From positions 216,899 to 280,898 of the forward strand of contig NZ_CADIKH010000006.1 in the NCBI RefSeq assembly GCF_902859855.1: a stretch of 64,000 bases of DNA, in the 5' to 3' direction. Made by a program: the position numbers and the translations under genes. The stretch is from Paraburkholderia humisilvae (GTDB lineage Bacteria; Pseudomonadota; Gammaproteobacteria; Burkholderiales; Burkholderiaceae). The stretch's first letter is position 1. Each line of letters starts with the position of its first letter. Shown in pieces: positions 52,904-61,393 of this stretch. The notes beneath the pieces were generated by a model. The model saw only the letters and a program-made list of their open reading frames with translations. It was not told where the DNA came from and did no database searches.

Positions 52904-54736
52904 ATGTCTTTCGACCTTCTGATTACCGTTGCCTGCCTGGCCTGCGCGGTGGCGATGTTTCTGATCGGGCGACCTCGCGCGGACGCGGTCGCGCTCATCA
53001 TGATCGTTGCGCTGCCGTTGTCGGGTGTCATCACCGTCAAGGAAGCGTTGGCCGGCTTCTCGGACGCAAATATCATTCTCATCGCGGCGTTGTTCGTACT
53101 CGGCGATGGGCTCGCGCGCACGGGGGTCGCGCAGCGCGTCGGCGACTATCTGATTGCGCGCGGCGGCTCGAGCGAGCGCCGCCTTCTCACGTTGGTCATG
53201 TCCGTTGTCGGCATGATGGGGGCGTGGATGAGTTCGACCGCCGTGGTCGCGATCTTCATTCCGATCGTGATCCGCATCGCGCGCCAATCCGACATCCCTC
53301 GTGCGCGCCTGCTTATGCCGATGAGCATGGCGGCACTGACGAGCGGCATGCTGACGCTGGTCGCCACATCATCGAATCTCGTGATCAACAGCGCGCTGAT
53401 CTACCGCGGTTTCCGAGGCCTGCCATTTTTTTCGTTTACGCCGATTGGCGTGCCGATCCTCGCAATGGTCATTGTCTACATGACTTTCGCGAGCCGCTTC
53501 CTGAAGGGCTCGGGGCGCAGCGAGGCATCGAACCGGCCTTCAGTGAACGATTGGGTCGCGCGATATTCGCTGCAGGGCCGCGCGTTCCGCCTGCGGGTCG
53601 CGGGCCATTCTCCGCTCGTGGGAAAGACGCTCGGACGCGGCGGACTCGGTGACCACCCCGACGCACACGTGGTCGCGATCGAACGGCGCGCGGGTATGGG
53701 GACGACGCTGCTGCTGGCGACATCGGAAAGCAACATTGCGCCCGACGATGTGTTGCTGCTCGACGCGGACGTCACCGCCTTCAATGTGCAATCGTTTTGC
53801 GAGCGCTTCTCGCTCATTGTGCTCAGAATGTCGGGGGCTTACTTCACCGATCAGCGACACGATGTGGGCATGGCTGAGGTGATCGTGCCGCCGGACTCGA
53901 GTCTGATCGGCAACGTCGCGCGCAGCTCGGTGACGTTGAGACGCCACGGCGTCACGGTAGTGGGCTTGCGTCGTGCGGACGCCGCTGTCGAGCACGATTT
54001 GCAGAACACGCGCCTCAAAGTGGGCGATACGCTGCTCGTAGTCGGTCCATGGATCAATATCTTCACGATGCAGTCGGTGGAGCACGACATCGTTTGCCTC
54101 GCGATGCCGATCGAAAGTGAAGCTTACGTGCCTGTTCCGCATAAGGCTGTATACGCGATCGGCTGCATGGCGCTTGTCATTATTCTGATGCTTATCCCGC
54201 AAGTGCCGAACGTGCTCGCGGGCCTGATTGGCTGTCTCTTGATGGGCCTGCTTGGTTGTGTGAGCCTCGATAGCGGATACCGGGCCATTCATTGGCGCAG
54301 TCTCGTGCTGATCGTCGGGATGCTGCCTTTCTCGATCGCGCTGCGGCGTACGGGTGGCATCGACATCGTTGCCGATGCGGTGCTTCGCCTCGCAGGCGAT
54401 TGGGGACCGCACGGCTTGCTAGCCGCCGTGTTCGCGATGACACTGGTCGTCGGGCTCGTTATTTCCAGCACGGCGACGGCGGTACTGATGGCGCCGGTGG
54501 TGATCGCGATTGCCGAACATCTGCACGCGTCGCCTTATCCGTTTGCGATGACGACCGCAATCGCGGCATCCGCGGCTTATATGTCGCCGATCTCGACGGC
54601 CGTGAATGCGCTGGTCAACACCGCGGGCGGCTATCGATTCCAGGAGTTCTTCAAGATCGGCTTGCCGGCAGCGATGGCGGCGCTTGTGATCACCATCGTG
54701 CTCGTGCCGTGGTTTTGGCCGGCCTATCTCCACTAG
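52904..54736 (+). CDS. SLC13 (DASS)-family transporter with internal RCK_C domains
   Basis: A protein of 610 residues. Transmembrane segments (about residues 1-200 and 405-610) contain the SLC13 pattern, with GAWMSSTAVVAIFIPIVIRI and SGMLTLVATSSNLVINSALI in the first repeat and ISSTATAVLMAPVVIAIAEH in the second. Between the halves lie two TrkA-C/RCK_C-like domains: FRLRVAGHSPLVGKTLG and MAEVIVPPDSSLIGNVARSS, each ending in a VGDTLLVVG-type strand. Na+-coupled dicarboxylate or sulfate uptake is typical. ATG 52904 was chosen for the family start, although no strong ribosome-binding site precedes it. The hydrolase gene follows 44 bases later. Confidence 0.87.
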   Translation: MSFDLLITVACLACAVAMFLIGRPRADAVALIMIVALPLSGVITVKEALAGFSDANIILIAALFVLGDGLARTGVAQRVGDYLIARGGSSERRLLTLVMSVVGMMGAWMSSTAVVAIFIPIVIRIARQSDIPRARLLMPMSMAALTSGMLTLVATSSNLVINSALIYRGFRGLPFFSFTPIGVPILAMVIVYMTFASRFLKGSGRSEASNRPSVNDWVARYSLQGRAFRLRVAGHSPLVGKTLGRGGLGDHPDAHVVAIERRAGMGTTLLLATSESNIAPDDVLLLDADVTAFNVQSFCERFSLIVLRMSGAYFTDQRHDVGMAEVIVPPDSSLIGNVARSSVTLRRHGVTVVGLRRADAAVEHDLQNTRLKVGDTLLVVGPWINIFTMQSVEHDIVCLAMPIESEAYVPVPHKAVYAIGCMALVIILMLIPQVPNVLAGLIGCLLMGLLGCVSLDSGYRAIHWRSLVLIVGMLPFSIALRRTGGIDIVADAVLRLAGDWGPHGLLAAVFAMTLVVGLVISSTATAVLMAPVVIAIAEHLHASPYPFAMTTAIAASAAYMSPISTAVNALVNTAGGYRFQEFFKIGLPAAMAALVITIVLVPWFWPAYLH

Positions 54737-54780
54737 CTTCCCGCCTGGCGGGTGAACCGTTCGCGAGGCAACGACCGGAC

Positions 54781-56253
54781 ATGACAAACATCACGATGAA
54801 AGCATGGGTTGTACGCTGGATCAAGCGGCTGTCGATTGTCATGCTGCTGATCGTTGCGAGCGTGGTCGGCGTGCGGATGGTGGACACGCAGCGCAAGCCG
54901 CCTTTGTCCTTGTGGCACACCTACGTGCCGGAGGAAATGCACGCGCACGAGCTGGATCGCGCGAGCTGGGATGATTACATCGCTCACGAGAACCGGCTGT
55001 TCGATGCGGTCAGAAAAAACGTTACCGACCAGTTGCCGCCTAACGAGCAAGTCCCCGCGAATCGCTATTTTGCCGGGAGTCCGGTCTTTCCGGAGCGCTT
55101 CAGGACGGACTGGAACCGGTCGTACACGCTCACGCCAGAAGGGCCGCCGCGTGGCGTGGCCGTGATGCTCCATGGTTTGACCGATTCCCCGTTCAGCTTG
55201 CGCCACCTCGCACTGCGCTATCAGCGCGCCGGCTTTGTCGTGCTGGCGATCCGTCTGCCGGGACATGGCACCGTCCCGTCAAGCCTGACCGATGTCACCG
55301 CGGACGACTGGGAGGCCGCCACGCGGCTCGCCGTGCGCGAAGCGCGCCGCCGCGTGCCGGCGCCTGCGCCGCTGCATCTCGTGGGCTTTTCCAACGGTGG
55401 CGCGCTCGCGCTCGAATACTCGCTCGAAGCGCTGCAGGACCCGCGCCTGCCGCAGGCGAACCGTCTTATCCTGCTCTCACCGATGATCGGTATTACGCAG
55501 TTCGCGCGTTTTGCGGGCGTGGCCGCATGGCCCGCGGTGCTGCCGTCGTTCGCGAAAGCCGCGTGGCTCGATATCGTGCCTGAATTCAATCCGTTCAAGT
55601 ACAACTCGTTCCCGGTGAATGGCGCGCGGCAGTCGTGGCGCTTGACTCAAACGATCCGCCAGGAAGTGGCACAAGCGAGCGCCCGCGGACAACTCGCATC
55701 GTTGCCGCCGATATTGACGTTTCAGTCCGTGATCGATTTCACCGTCAGCACCAGCGCGATCATCAGTTCGCTGTATGCGCAACTGCCGCCCAACGGCAGC
55801 GAGCTCGTTCTGTTCGACATCAACCGGACCGCGCAATGGAGCCCGCTGCTGCGCGCGGCGATGCGCGATGCGTTGCGCCGTCTCACGCCGTCGCCGCCGC
55901 TGCGCTATCGGTTTACGGTGCTCACCAATGCATCGACCACGTCACCGCAGGTCGTCGAGCGGTCGATCGAAGCGAACGCGACGACAGCCACCGTGGCACC
56001 GACGGGTCTTGATTATCCGACCGACGTTTACTCGCTGTCGCATGTGGCGCTGCCGTTTCCTGAGACCGATTCGTTGTACGGCCGCACGCCGGACCCCAGT
56101 GATGACCTCGGCGTGCACCTCGGCGCGCAATCGATACGGGGCGAAACGGGTGCGCTTATCGTGGGGGCAGGCGTCTTGACGCGACTGTCGTGGAACCCGT
56201 TCTATCCGTATATCGCTGCGCGCATCGACCAGTTGACGGGTGCACCGCAGTAA
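54781..56253 (+). CDS. Membrane-anchored alpha/beta hydrolase
   Basis: A protein of 490 residues. One N-terminal transmembrane helix (RLSIVMLLIVASVVGVRMV) without a cleavage site leaves the enzyme facing the periplasm. The hydrolase fold shows VAVMLHGLTDSPFSLRHLAL (oxyanion loop), IRLPGHGTVPS and the nucleophile elbow LVGFSNGGALALEYS (Ser in GFSNG). The length exceeds simple monoacylglycerol-lipase-like proteins because of a C-terminal region of about 200 residues. ATG 54781 lies 44 bases after the SLC13 gene, and co-transcription is likely. Substrate not known; an ester or lipid is a guess. Confidence 0.8.
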   Translation: MTNITMKAWVVRWIKRLSIVMLLIVASVVGVRMVDTQRKPPLSLWHTYVPEEMHAHELDRASWDDYIAHENRLFDAVRKNVTDQLPPNEQVPANRYFAGSPVFPERFRTDWNRSYTLTPEGPPRGVAVMLHGLTDSPFSLRHLALRYQRAGFVVLAIRLPGHGTVPSSLTDVTADDWEAATRLAVREARRRVPAPAPLHLVGFSNGGALALEYSLEALQDPRLPQANRLILLSPMIGITQFARFAGVAAWPAVLPSFAKAAWLDIVPEFNPFKYNSFPVNGARQSWRLTQTIRQEVAQASARGQLASLPPILTFQSVIDFTVSTSAIISSLYAQLPPNGSELVLFDINRTAQWSPLLRAAMRDALRRLTPSPPLRYRFTVLTNASTTSPQVVERSIEANATTATVAPTGLDYPTDVYSLSHVALPFPETDSLYGRTPDPSDDLGVHLGAQSIRGETGALIVGAGVLTRLSWNPFYPYIAARIDQLTGAPQ

Positions 56254-56265
56254 TCGACACACGGG

Positions 56266-56739
56266 TCACTTGGCGGCGCCGACCAGCGCGAACGCATCCC
56301 ACTTCGGATCGGCCGGCGTGTGCGGGTTGTGCGTCAGCGCTTCTTCGACCAGCGGCTCACACGCGCCATAGTCGGAACCGACGCTGTCGCTATGCGCTTG
56401 CGGGAAGTTCACGGCCAGCACCTTGCCGCCCCAGCGTTCGACCGTCGCCGTCATGCTGCATTTGCCCGCGCCGCCTATTTTCACGTCGAGCACCAGTGCG
56501 TTCATATCCAGCGCGGCATCGGAATTGGAAAAATTCCATTGCGCTTCCATGCGGTCATTCGGACCGCCGGTGTCGACAAGCTTCATGGTTTTGTCGGGAA
56601 TGCCAACGGACTGCACCAGATCGAGAATGTTCGAGCCGATCAACGCGCCTTGCGGATCACGCGCTTCGTGAGTTCTGAACTCGCCACAGGCTGTTAACGT
56701 TGTTAAAAGAAGGACAAAGGGAAACGTCAGGCGTCGCAT
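56266..56739 (-). CDS. Outer- or inner-membrane lipoprotein
   Basis: A 157-residue lipoprotein. The signal MRRLTFPFVLLLTTLTACGE ends in the lipobox LTAC, so Cys18 would be lipidated. The mature part contains ALIGSNILDLVQSVGIPD and WNFSNSDAALDMNALVLDVK, and no family is recognised. Its C-terminus lies 12 bases from the end of the convergent hydrolase gene. An upstream in-frame start (56772) would spoil the signal peptide. Confidence 0.8.
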   Translation of the reverse strand: MRRLTFPFVLLLTTLTACGEFRTHEARDPQGALIGSNILDLVQSVGIPDKTMKLVDTGGPNDRMEAQWNFSNSDAALDMNALVLDVKIGGAGKCSMTATVERWGGKVLAVNFPQAHSDSVGSDYGACEPLVEEALTHNPHTPADPKWDAFALVGAAK

Positions 56740-57149
56740 GCATGCTCCCGCGGGCGATGAGCGCATTTTCATTGCAGGTGGATAAACGGGCCGGTGTCTC
56801 GTGAATGCGTCATGCGCGAAACGCGAAACGACCTGCGCAGGCGTTTAGTGCGACACGTGCGCGCGGATCGGGTTCCGTCCATCAGCGCTTTCGGCGGCCC
56901 GCACGGTCACGCGCTAGAAAGGAATTCCGATCCTCGTTAACACGGCTGGAAAGATTTGCCGACATCAACCATCGAAATTCGCGTATCGCGTAAAGGTATT
57001 CGTTCTTCACGCAAATCGGCCTGCAAAAACGACAAGCACGAAAAAGTAGAATAACGCAGTGCGGCCTGTGTTCTCCATCGATGACATTTGGCGCGCCGCG
57101 GGACGCCTTCGGGTGTTCCACCTAACCATGAAACAAATGACCCAAGGGT
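56740..57149. other. Intergenic region, no gene seen
   Basis: About 410 bases with no supported frame. It holds the divergent promoters of the lipoprotein and the methyltransferase; CCCAAGGGT before 57150 is a weak ribosome-binding site. Confidence 0.55.
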
Positions 57150-57971
57150 ATGACCTCAGTTCAACAAGATGGCTTCACAGCCTTCGAGCATGAAGCATGG
57201 GAGAGAATCGTCTCCTCCTACAAAGCGAAGTTCGGTGAACTAACGCAGCAGTCCAATGACGCGTTGCTCGATGTGCTCGGAGTTGGTGCAGGCACACGAT
57301 TTCTCGATGTGGCGACCGGCCCCGGCTATGTCGCGGCCGTTGCCGCGCGTCGCGGCGCACACTCAGCAGGGATTGATTTTGCGCAAGGTATGGTCGACGA
57401 GGCCAGGCGCACCTATTCCGACATCGAGTTCCACCACGGCAGCGCGGAAGCGTTGCCATTTCCGGATGGGAGCTTCGACGCGGTAGGCATCAGCTTTGGA
57501 ATCCTGCATTTCGCGCAGCCGGAAAAGGCATTGGCCGAAGTATTTCGCGTGCTGCGAAGCGGCGGAAAGGTCGCTTTCACTGTGTGGGCGACGCCTGAGC
57601 GAGCGGTGGGTTTCGGCATCGTTCTGAAGGCTGTCGAGACCTATGGACGCATGGACGTACCGCTGCCGCCCGGCCCACCGTTTACGCGCTTTAGCGACTG
57701 GAGCGAGTGCGAACGTACGTTGCGCGCGGCCGGATTCATTGAACCTCAAGTCGTCGAGGTCGGGCAGACGCTTCATACACGCGCGCCAGAAACGTCCTTC
57801 CACGTGATGTTGCACGGCGCGGTGCGAATTAGCGCATTGTTGCGGGCACAGACGCCGCAGGCTCGGGACTCGATCGAGAAGTCGGTGCTCGCGGATTGTG
57901 CGCCGTATCGGGATGGGGATGAGATTCGGGTGCCAATGCCTTGTGTGCTGGCGTCTGCTATAAAGCCGTGA
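57150..57971 (+). CDS. Class I SAM-dependent methyltransferase (Methyltransf_11 type)
   Basis: A 273-residue cytosolic enzyme. Motif I RFLDVATGPGYVAAVAARRG, the acidic loop after strand 2 (AGIDFAQGMVDEAR), motif ALPFPDGSFDAVGISFGILH and RVLRSGGKVAFTVWATP fit the UbiE/COQ5-like group. The acceptor substrate cannot be told. ATG 57150 is chosen. The gene is followed by a convergent flagellin gene with its terminator. Confidence 0.87.
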   Translation: MTSVQQDGFTAFEHEAWERIVSSYKAKFGELTQQSNDALLDVLGVGAGTRFLDVATGPGYVAAVAARRGAHSAGIDFAQGMVDEARRTYSDIEFHHGSAEALPFPDGSFDAVGISFGILHFAQPEKALAEVFRVLRSGGKVAFTVWATPERAVGFGIVLKAVETYGRMDVPLPPGPPFTRFSDWSECERTLRAAGFIEPQVVEVGQTLHTRAPETSFHVMLHGAVRISALLRAQTPQARDSIEKSVLADCAPYRDGDEIRVPMPCVLASAIKP

Positions 57972-58080
57972 GGTATCGATCTTTGTTAGCAGCGTAGTGC
58001 GGGCACTGGGTCGGGTAGTGACGCGGTCCTGGTACTAGCCTGTTTGCGCGGATCCGCCTGGATGGGCTTCTGAAGAGACT

Positions 58081-58116
58081 AAAAAACCGGTAGCGGAATT
58101 TGACCCGCTACCGGTT
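58081..58116 (-). terminator. Rho-independent terminator of the flagellin gene
   Basis: On the minus strand a perfect 12-bp stem (AACCGGTAGCGG with CCGCTACCGGTT, loop of 8) is followed by six T residues. It lies 12 bases after the flagellin stop codon. Textbook form. Confidence 0.9.
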
Positions 58117-58127
58117 GACTTCCGAAC

Positions 58128-59576
58128 TTACTGCAGAAGCTTCAGCACTTGCTGGGGTTGCGAGTTCGCTTGTGCGATCACCGAGATACCCGCTTGTTGC
58201 AGCACTTGCGCGTTGCTCAGGTTCGCCGTTTCCGCGGCAAAATCAGCGTCCGTGATTTGCGATTGCGCGGCCGTCAGGTTGGTCGACTCGTTCTGCTGCG
58301 ACTGCACGATTCCCGTGAAGCGGTTTTGCGCGGCGCCGAGCGTAGCCTGGATGCTGGAGATCTTGCTTAGCGCGATGTCGATCGATTCCATCGCGTTGTT
58401 CGCGCCTTGCGTCGTGCTGATATCGATCTGTGCAACCGAGGTCGGCTGGTTCAGCGTGTTGATGCTTGCCAGCGCGCTGCCTGCCGGCTGCGTGCCTGCG
58501 GCGCTCGAACCAATCGTGCTGGCCGGTGCGGCGCCGGCGAACGTGGCCGGTACCGTGGTGTTGCTCGCCGCGCCGAACAACGCCGTTTGCGCAGTTGCGC
58601 TGAGCGCGACGTTGTTCTGGTCGACGTACTGCACACCGCCCTTGCCGTCCGCTTCGATCCTGATCGACGTAACTGTGTTCGGGGTGCCCGCGGTAGCGTC
58701 CACGCCCGTCGCGCTATCAACGTTGATGCCCGAGATCACGCCGAACACCGTACCGGCGGCCGCGCCAGTGCTAAATGCGCCCGCAATCGCAGCCAGTTGG
58801 TTCGCCGGGTCCAGCGCGCTGTTTCCGCTGCTGCTCAGCGACAGCGACGAGACACCATTGGTCGTCGTGATCGAGAAGAGGGCAGACGATGCGGCCGTTG
58901 AGATCGCGATGCCGTTCTGGTCGGTGAACGTGAAGCCACCGGTGCCGTTCGAGACGACGTTGATCTGCTTGATCGCGCCGTTTGCCGTGGTCGCTTCGGT
59001 GCCGTCCGCATTCAGGTTCAGGCCCGTGATCGTGCCAAGCGTATTACCTGCCTGAACGAAGCCGCTGCCAAGCGAAGCCGCCGAAACGCCCTGGCTCAGA
59101 TCGAGTGAAACGGTCTGACCGACGTTTGCGCCAACCTGAACGTTGATCATCCCAGCCGAACCATCCAGCAGGTTGAGGCCGTTGAACTGTGTCTGCGAAG
59201 CAATACGGTTCACTTCCTGAATTCGCTGCGCCACTTCCTGTTGCAGTGCCGCCTGGTTTTCCGGCGTCAGCGTGCCGCCGGCCGCCTGGCCAGCCAACTG
59301 GCGAATACGCTGCAGGTTGTTCGTGATCTGCGACAGGGCCGAGCCGGCCGTTTGCACCAGCGACACGCCGTCGTTGGCGTTCGCAACACCTTGAGTCAGG
59401 CCGGTGATCTGCGTTTGCAGGGTGGTCGAGACGGCGAGACCGGCTGCGTCGTCGGCCGCGCTGTTGATGCGCTTACCCGACGACAGACGGGTGATTGCCT
59501 GCGACAGCGCATTGCTGGATTGAAGCAGGTTGTCTTGAGCGATCTGTGACGCAAGATTGGTGTTAATGCTGAGCAT
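58128..59576 (-). CDS. fliC: Flagellin FliC
   Basis: The filament subunit, 482 residues. The conserved N-terminal D0/D1 part begins MLSINTNLASQIAQDNLLQS and has TRLSSGKRINSAADDAAGLA and QRIQEVNRIASQTQFNGLNL. The C-terminal D1/D0 part ends ANLSNAQVLQQAGISVIAQA and then NSQPQQVLKLLQ. The centre (about 165-370) is a variable Gly/Ser/Thr/Ala-rich domain. It is exported by the flagellar type III apparatus. No other flagellar gene is in the window; fliD or fliS would be usual neighbours. It is monocistronic, with a terminator, and a possible sigma-28 promoter lies upstream. Confidence 0.96.
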   Translation of the reverse strand: MLSINTNLASQIAQDNLLQSSNALSQAITRLSSGKRINSAADDAAGLAVSTTLQTQITGLTQGVANANDGVSLVQTAGSALSQITNNLQRIRQLAGQAAGGTLTPENQAALQQEVAQRIQEVNRIASQTQFNGLNLLDGSAGMINVQVGANVGQTVSLDLSQGVSAASLGSGFVQAGNTLGTITGLNLNADGTEATTANGAIKQINVVSNGTGGFTFTDQNGIAISTAASSALFSITTTNGVSSLSLSSSGNSALDPANQLAAIAGAFSTGAAAGTVFGVISGINVDSATGVDATAGTPNTVTSIRIEADGKGGVQYVDQNNVALSATAQTALFGAASNTTVPATFAGAAPASTIGSSAAGTQPAGSALASINTLNQPTSVAQIDISTTQGANNAMESIDIALSKISSIQATLGAAQNRFTGIVQSQQNESTNLTAAQSQITDADFAAETANLSNAQVLQQAGISVIAQANSQPQQVLKLLQ

Positions 59577-59663
59577 GAGGTTCTCCGTAGACGCGTTAAG
59601 CTCGGAACATCGAAGTGTAGAGATCGGCGTGACACTCGTTCATTGCTGGCCGCCTCAGCCACG

Positions 59664-59690
59664 TTGACGGCAGTGACGGGAATTGATTAA
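59664..59690 (-). promoter_or_regulatory. Possible sigma-28 flagellar promoter of fliC
   Basis: Read on the minus strand: TTAATCAA, 11 bases, GCCGTCAA. The -10 half matches GCCGATAA in six of eight positions with the canonical 11-base spacer; the -35 half is weak. It lies about 90 bases before the fliC ATG. Confidence 0.4.
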
Positions 59691-59800
59691 GGCACGAATG
59701 ACCTGTTGGCCCGCCAGGACAAGAGAATGTGGAGTGGCAGTCAAGCGGCGTCCAATACGTTGGCACAAGATACCGTCGCCACACCTTGCAGAGGTATTGG

Positions 59801-61072
59801 ATGAATGACGGCGCCCAAACTCTTCTTCAAATGTCGTCCCCGGAATATCGCAACGCACCTACTGGTATAGCCCGAGAATCGCTAACGCATCGCGGGTCGG
59901 GTGTGTTTCGCCGCGATTTGGAAGTGTTCCTAACGGCATTTACTCGCCTTAGCGCCGAAAACGGCCTCCCGCACGACGCCCAGGTCTTTGTTAAGGAACT
60001 CGCGCTCGATAAGACGCTATGCGATGCACTGAAACGCCAGCAGGTAACGGACTGTCTGAACGTACTGGCGAAATACGACAAGGACGAAGCTTGTCGGAAT
60101 GCCGCACTTGCTCTGGCCGCGCGACTTGCGAACGACGAACAGTTGGTCGAGTCGCTCGATGCCCAACACATCGGTATCTGTTTAACTGCGCTGTCGAAGT
60201 GGGATAGAGAACCCTTGTGCCGGGCCGCAGGCATACGCCTTGCGAACAGAATCGCGAGTGACCCGGTACTGACGGATGAACTGAATAGCGAAGTCATTCC
60301 GGGCTGTCTGAACGCGCTAGGCAGATGGCATGAAGAGAGTGAATGCGCAAAAGCGGGCATGCAATTGGCGCGACGGCTCGTTGCCGATCAGAATTTGCTT
60401 TACGGCCTCAACGGGCACGCGGTTGCACATTGTCTGAGTGCACTCGGAAAATGGAGTCATGCACCCATATGTTCAGATGCGGGAAGGCGCCTGTCGAGTC
60501 GCATCGCAACAGATGACATGCTCGTGAAGCAGCTGAATGGCGTGCGTGTCGCGAACTGTCTTGGTGCATTAGGACAATGGAGCGCTGACGAGTCATGTCG
60601 CGCCGCAGCCTTAAGGCTCGCGAAGCGAATTTCGGACGACGGCCCGTTACGACATCATCTCAATGGACGGCACGTGGCTGTCTGCCTCGATGCTTTAGCC
60701 AATTGGCATACGAATGAAATGTGCAGAAAAGCGGCCGCTCATTTGGCCAGGCGACTCGCGTCAGATTCGTCGATTTGCGATCGACTTACCGCAAAGCACG
60801 TTGCAAACTGCCTTGAAGCGTTGAGCAAGCTAACCGGTGAAAGTGCCTGTCGGCCCGCGGTGATACGGATTTCACAGCGAATTCTCACGGACAAGGCACT
60901 ATGCGACAGTCTCGATGATCAGCAGGTCATTAAATGTTCAACGGCTCTCTCTGCGTGGGGTTCGCAGCATGTCTGCGACCGTGCGAGGGCGAGTCTTGAC
61001 CAGCTATTGCAAGACCGTCGGAGCGTCCTTGGTCACGTCAATGTGAAGACACCCGTTTCATTGACGGCTTGA
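59801..61072 (+). CDS. SKWP-like 42-residue repeat protein, possible type III effector relative
   Basis: A 423-residue protein without signal peptide. An 81-residue leader is followed by seven repeats of exactly 42 residues (82-375) and a partial eighth (from 376). The repeat consensus is V-A-x-C-L-x-A-L-S/G-K-W with Cys again at position 17 and L-A-x-R-L/I at 24-28. One copy contains CLTALSKWD. The helix-helix solenoid plan and the SKW core resemble SKWP repeats of the large RipS (Ralstonia) and XopAD (Xanthomonas) effectors, which are several times longer. GAGG seven bases before ATG 59801 sets the start; a GTG lies at 59729. No PIP-type box (TTCG-N16-TTCG) was seen upstream. Divergent from fliC; base composition is clearly less GC-rich than the chromosome to the left. 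Confidence 0.75.
   Translation: MNDGAQTLLQMSSPEYRNAPTGIARESLTHRGSGVFRRDLEVFLTAFTRLSAENGLPHDAQVFVKELALDKTLCDALKRQQVTDCLNVLAKYDKDEACRNAALALAARLANDEQLVESLDAQHIGICLTALSKWDREPLCRAAGIRLANRIASDPVLTDELNSEVIPGCLNALGRWHEESECAKAGMQLARRLVADQNLLYGLNGHAVAHCLSALGKWSHAPICSDAGRRLSSRIATDDMLVKQLNGVRVANCLGALGQWSADESCRAAALRLAKRISDDGPLRHHLNGRHVAVCLDALANWHTNEMCRKAAAHLARRLASDSSICDRLTAKHVANCLEALSKLTGESACRPAVIRISQRILTDKALCDSLDDQQVIKCSTALSAWGSQHVCDRARASLDQLLQDRRSVLGHVNVKTPVSLTA
60044..60925 (+). repeat. Seven 126-bp repeats (42 codons each) in the SKWP-like gene
   Basis: The repeats start at codons 82, 124, 166, 208, 250, 292 and 334, all of equal length with no insertion. DNA copies have diverged well beyond the protein pattern, so this is an old, selected repeat rather than a recent duplication. 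Cys at repeat positions 4 and 17 is kept in all seven copies. Confidence 0.88.
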
Positions 61073-61393
61073 GCGCACGTCAAAGAAGCCCAATGAAATT
61101 CAGGTCCGTTGTCACGCGTTTGATGCAATCTCGCCAACGCAATCTCAAGCTTGTCATTCGTCTGTTGTTTTCCATTGTGCAAAAAGTGCGCGTGAACATC
61201 GGGCGCCAGCACGACGGACGAACGCGCGTTGGAGAAAGCGAAGGGTTGCAGACGCGTCCGTTTATAAACGGCCATCAGCGGGTGCATCATCTAGGATTGC
61301 ATAGCACTTCCACGGGGATGTCCTTGCAAACAACCTTTAGCCTGATATCTGTTCCGTGTTATGTGAGGGATACGCCAGCCGTTATCAAAACTT
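61073..61393. other. Intergenic region, no gene supported
   Basis: About 320 bases between the repeat protein and the AraC gene. Short frames occur on both strands (for example 61081-61425 plus, 61033-61290 minus), but neither has a convincing ribosome-binding site or recognisable content. Probably holds the AraC promoter. Confidence 0.5.
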
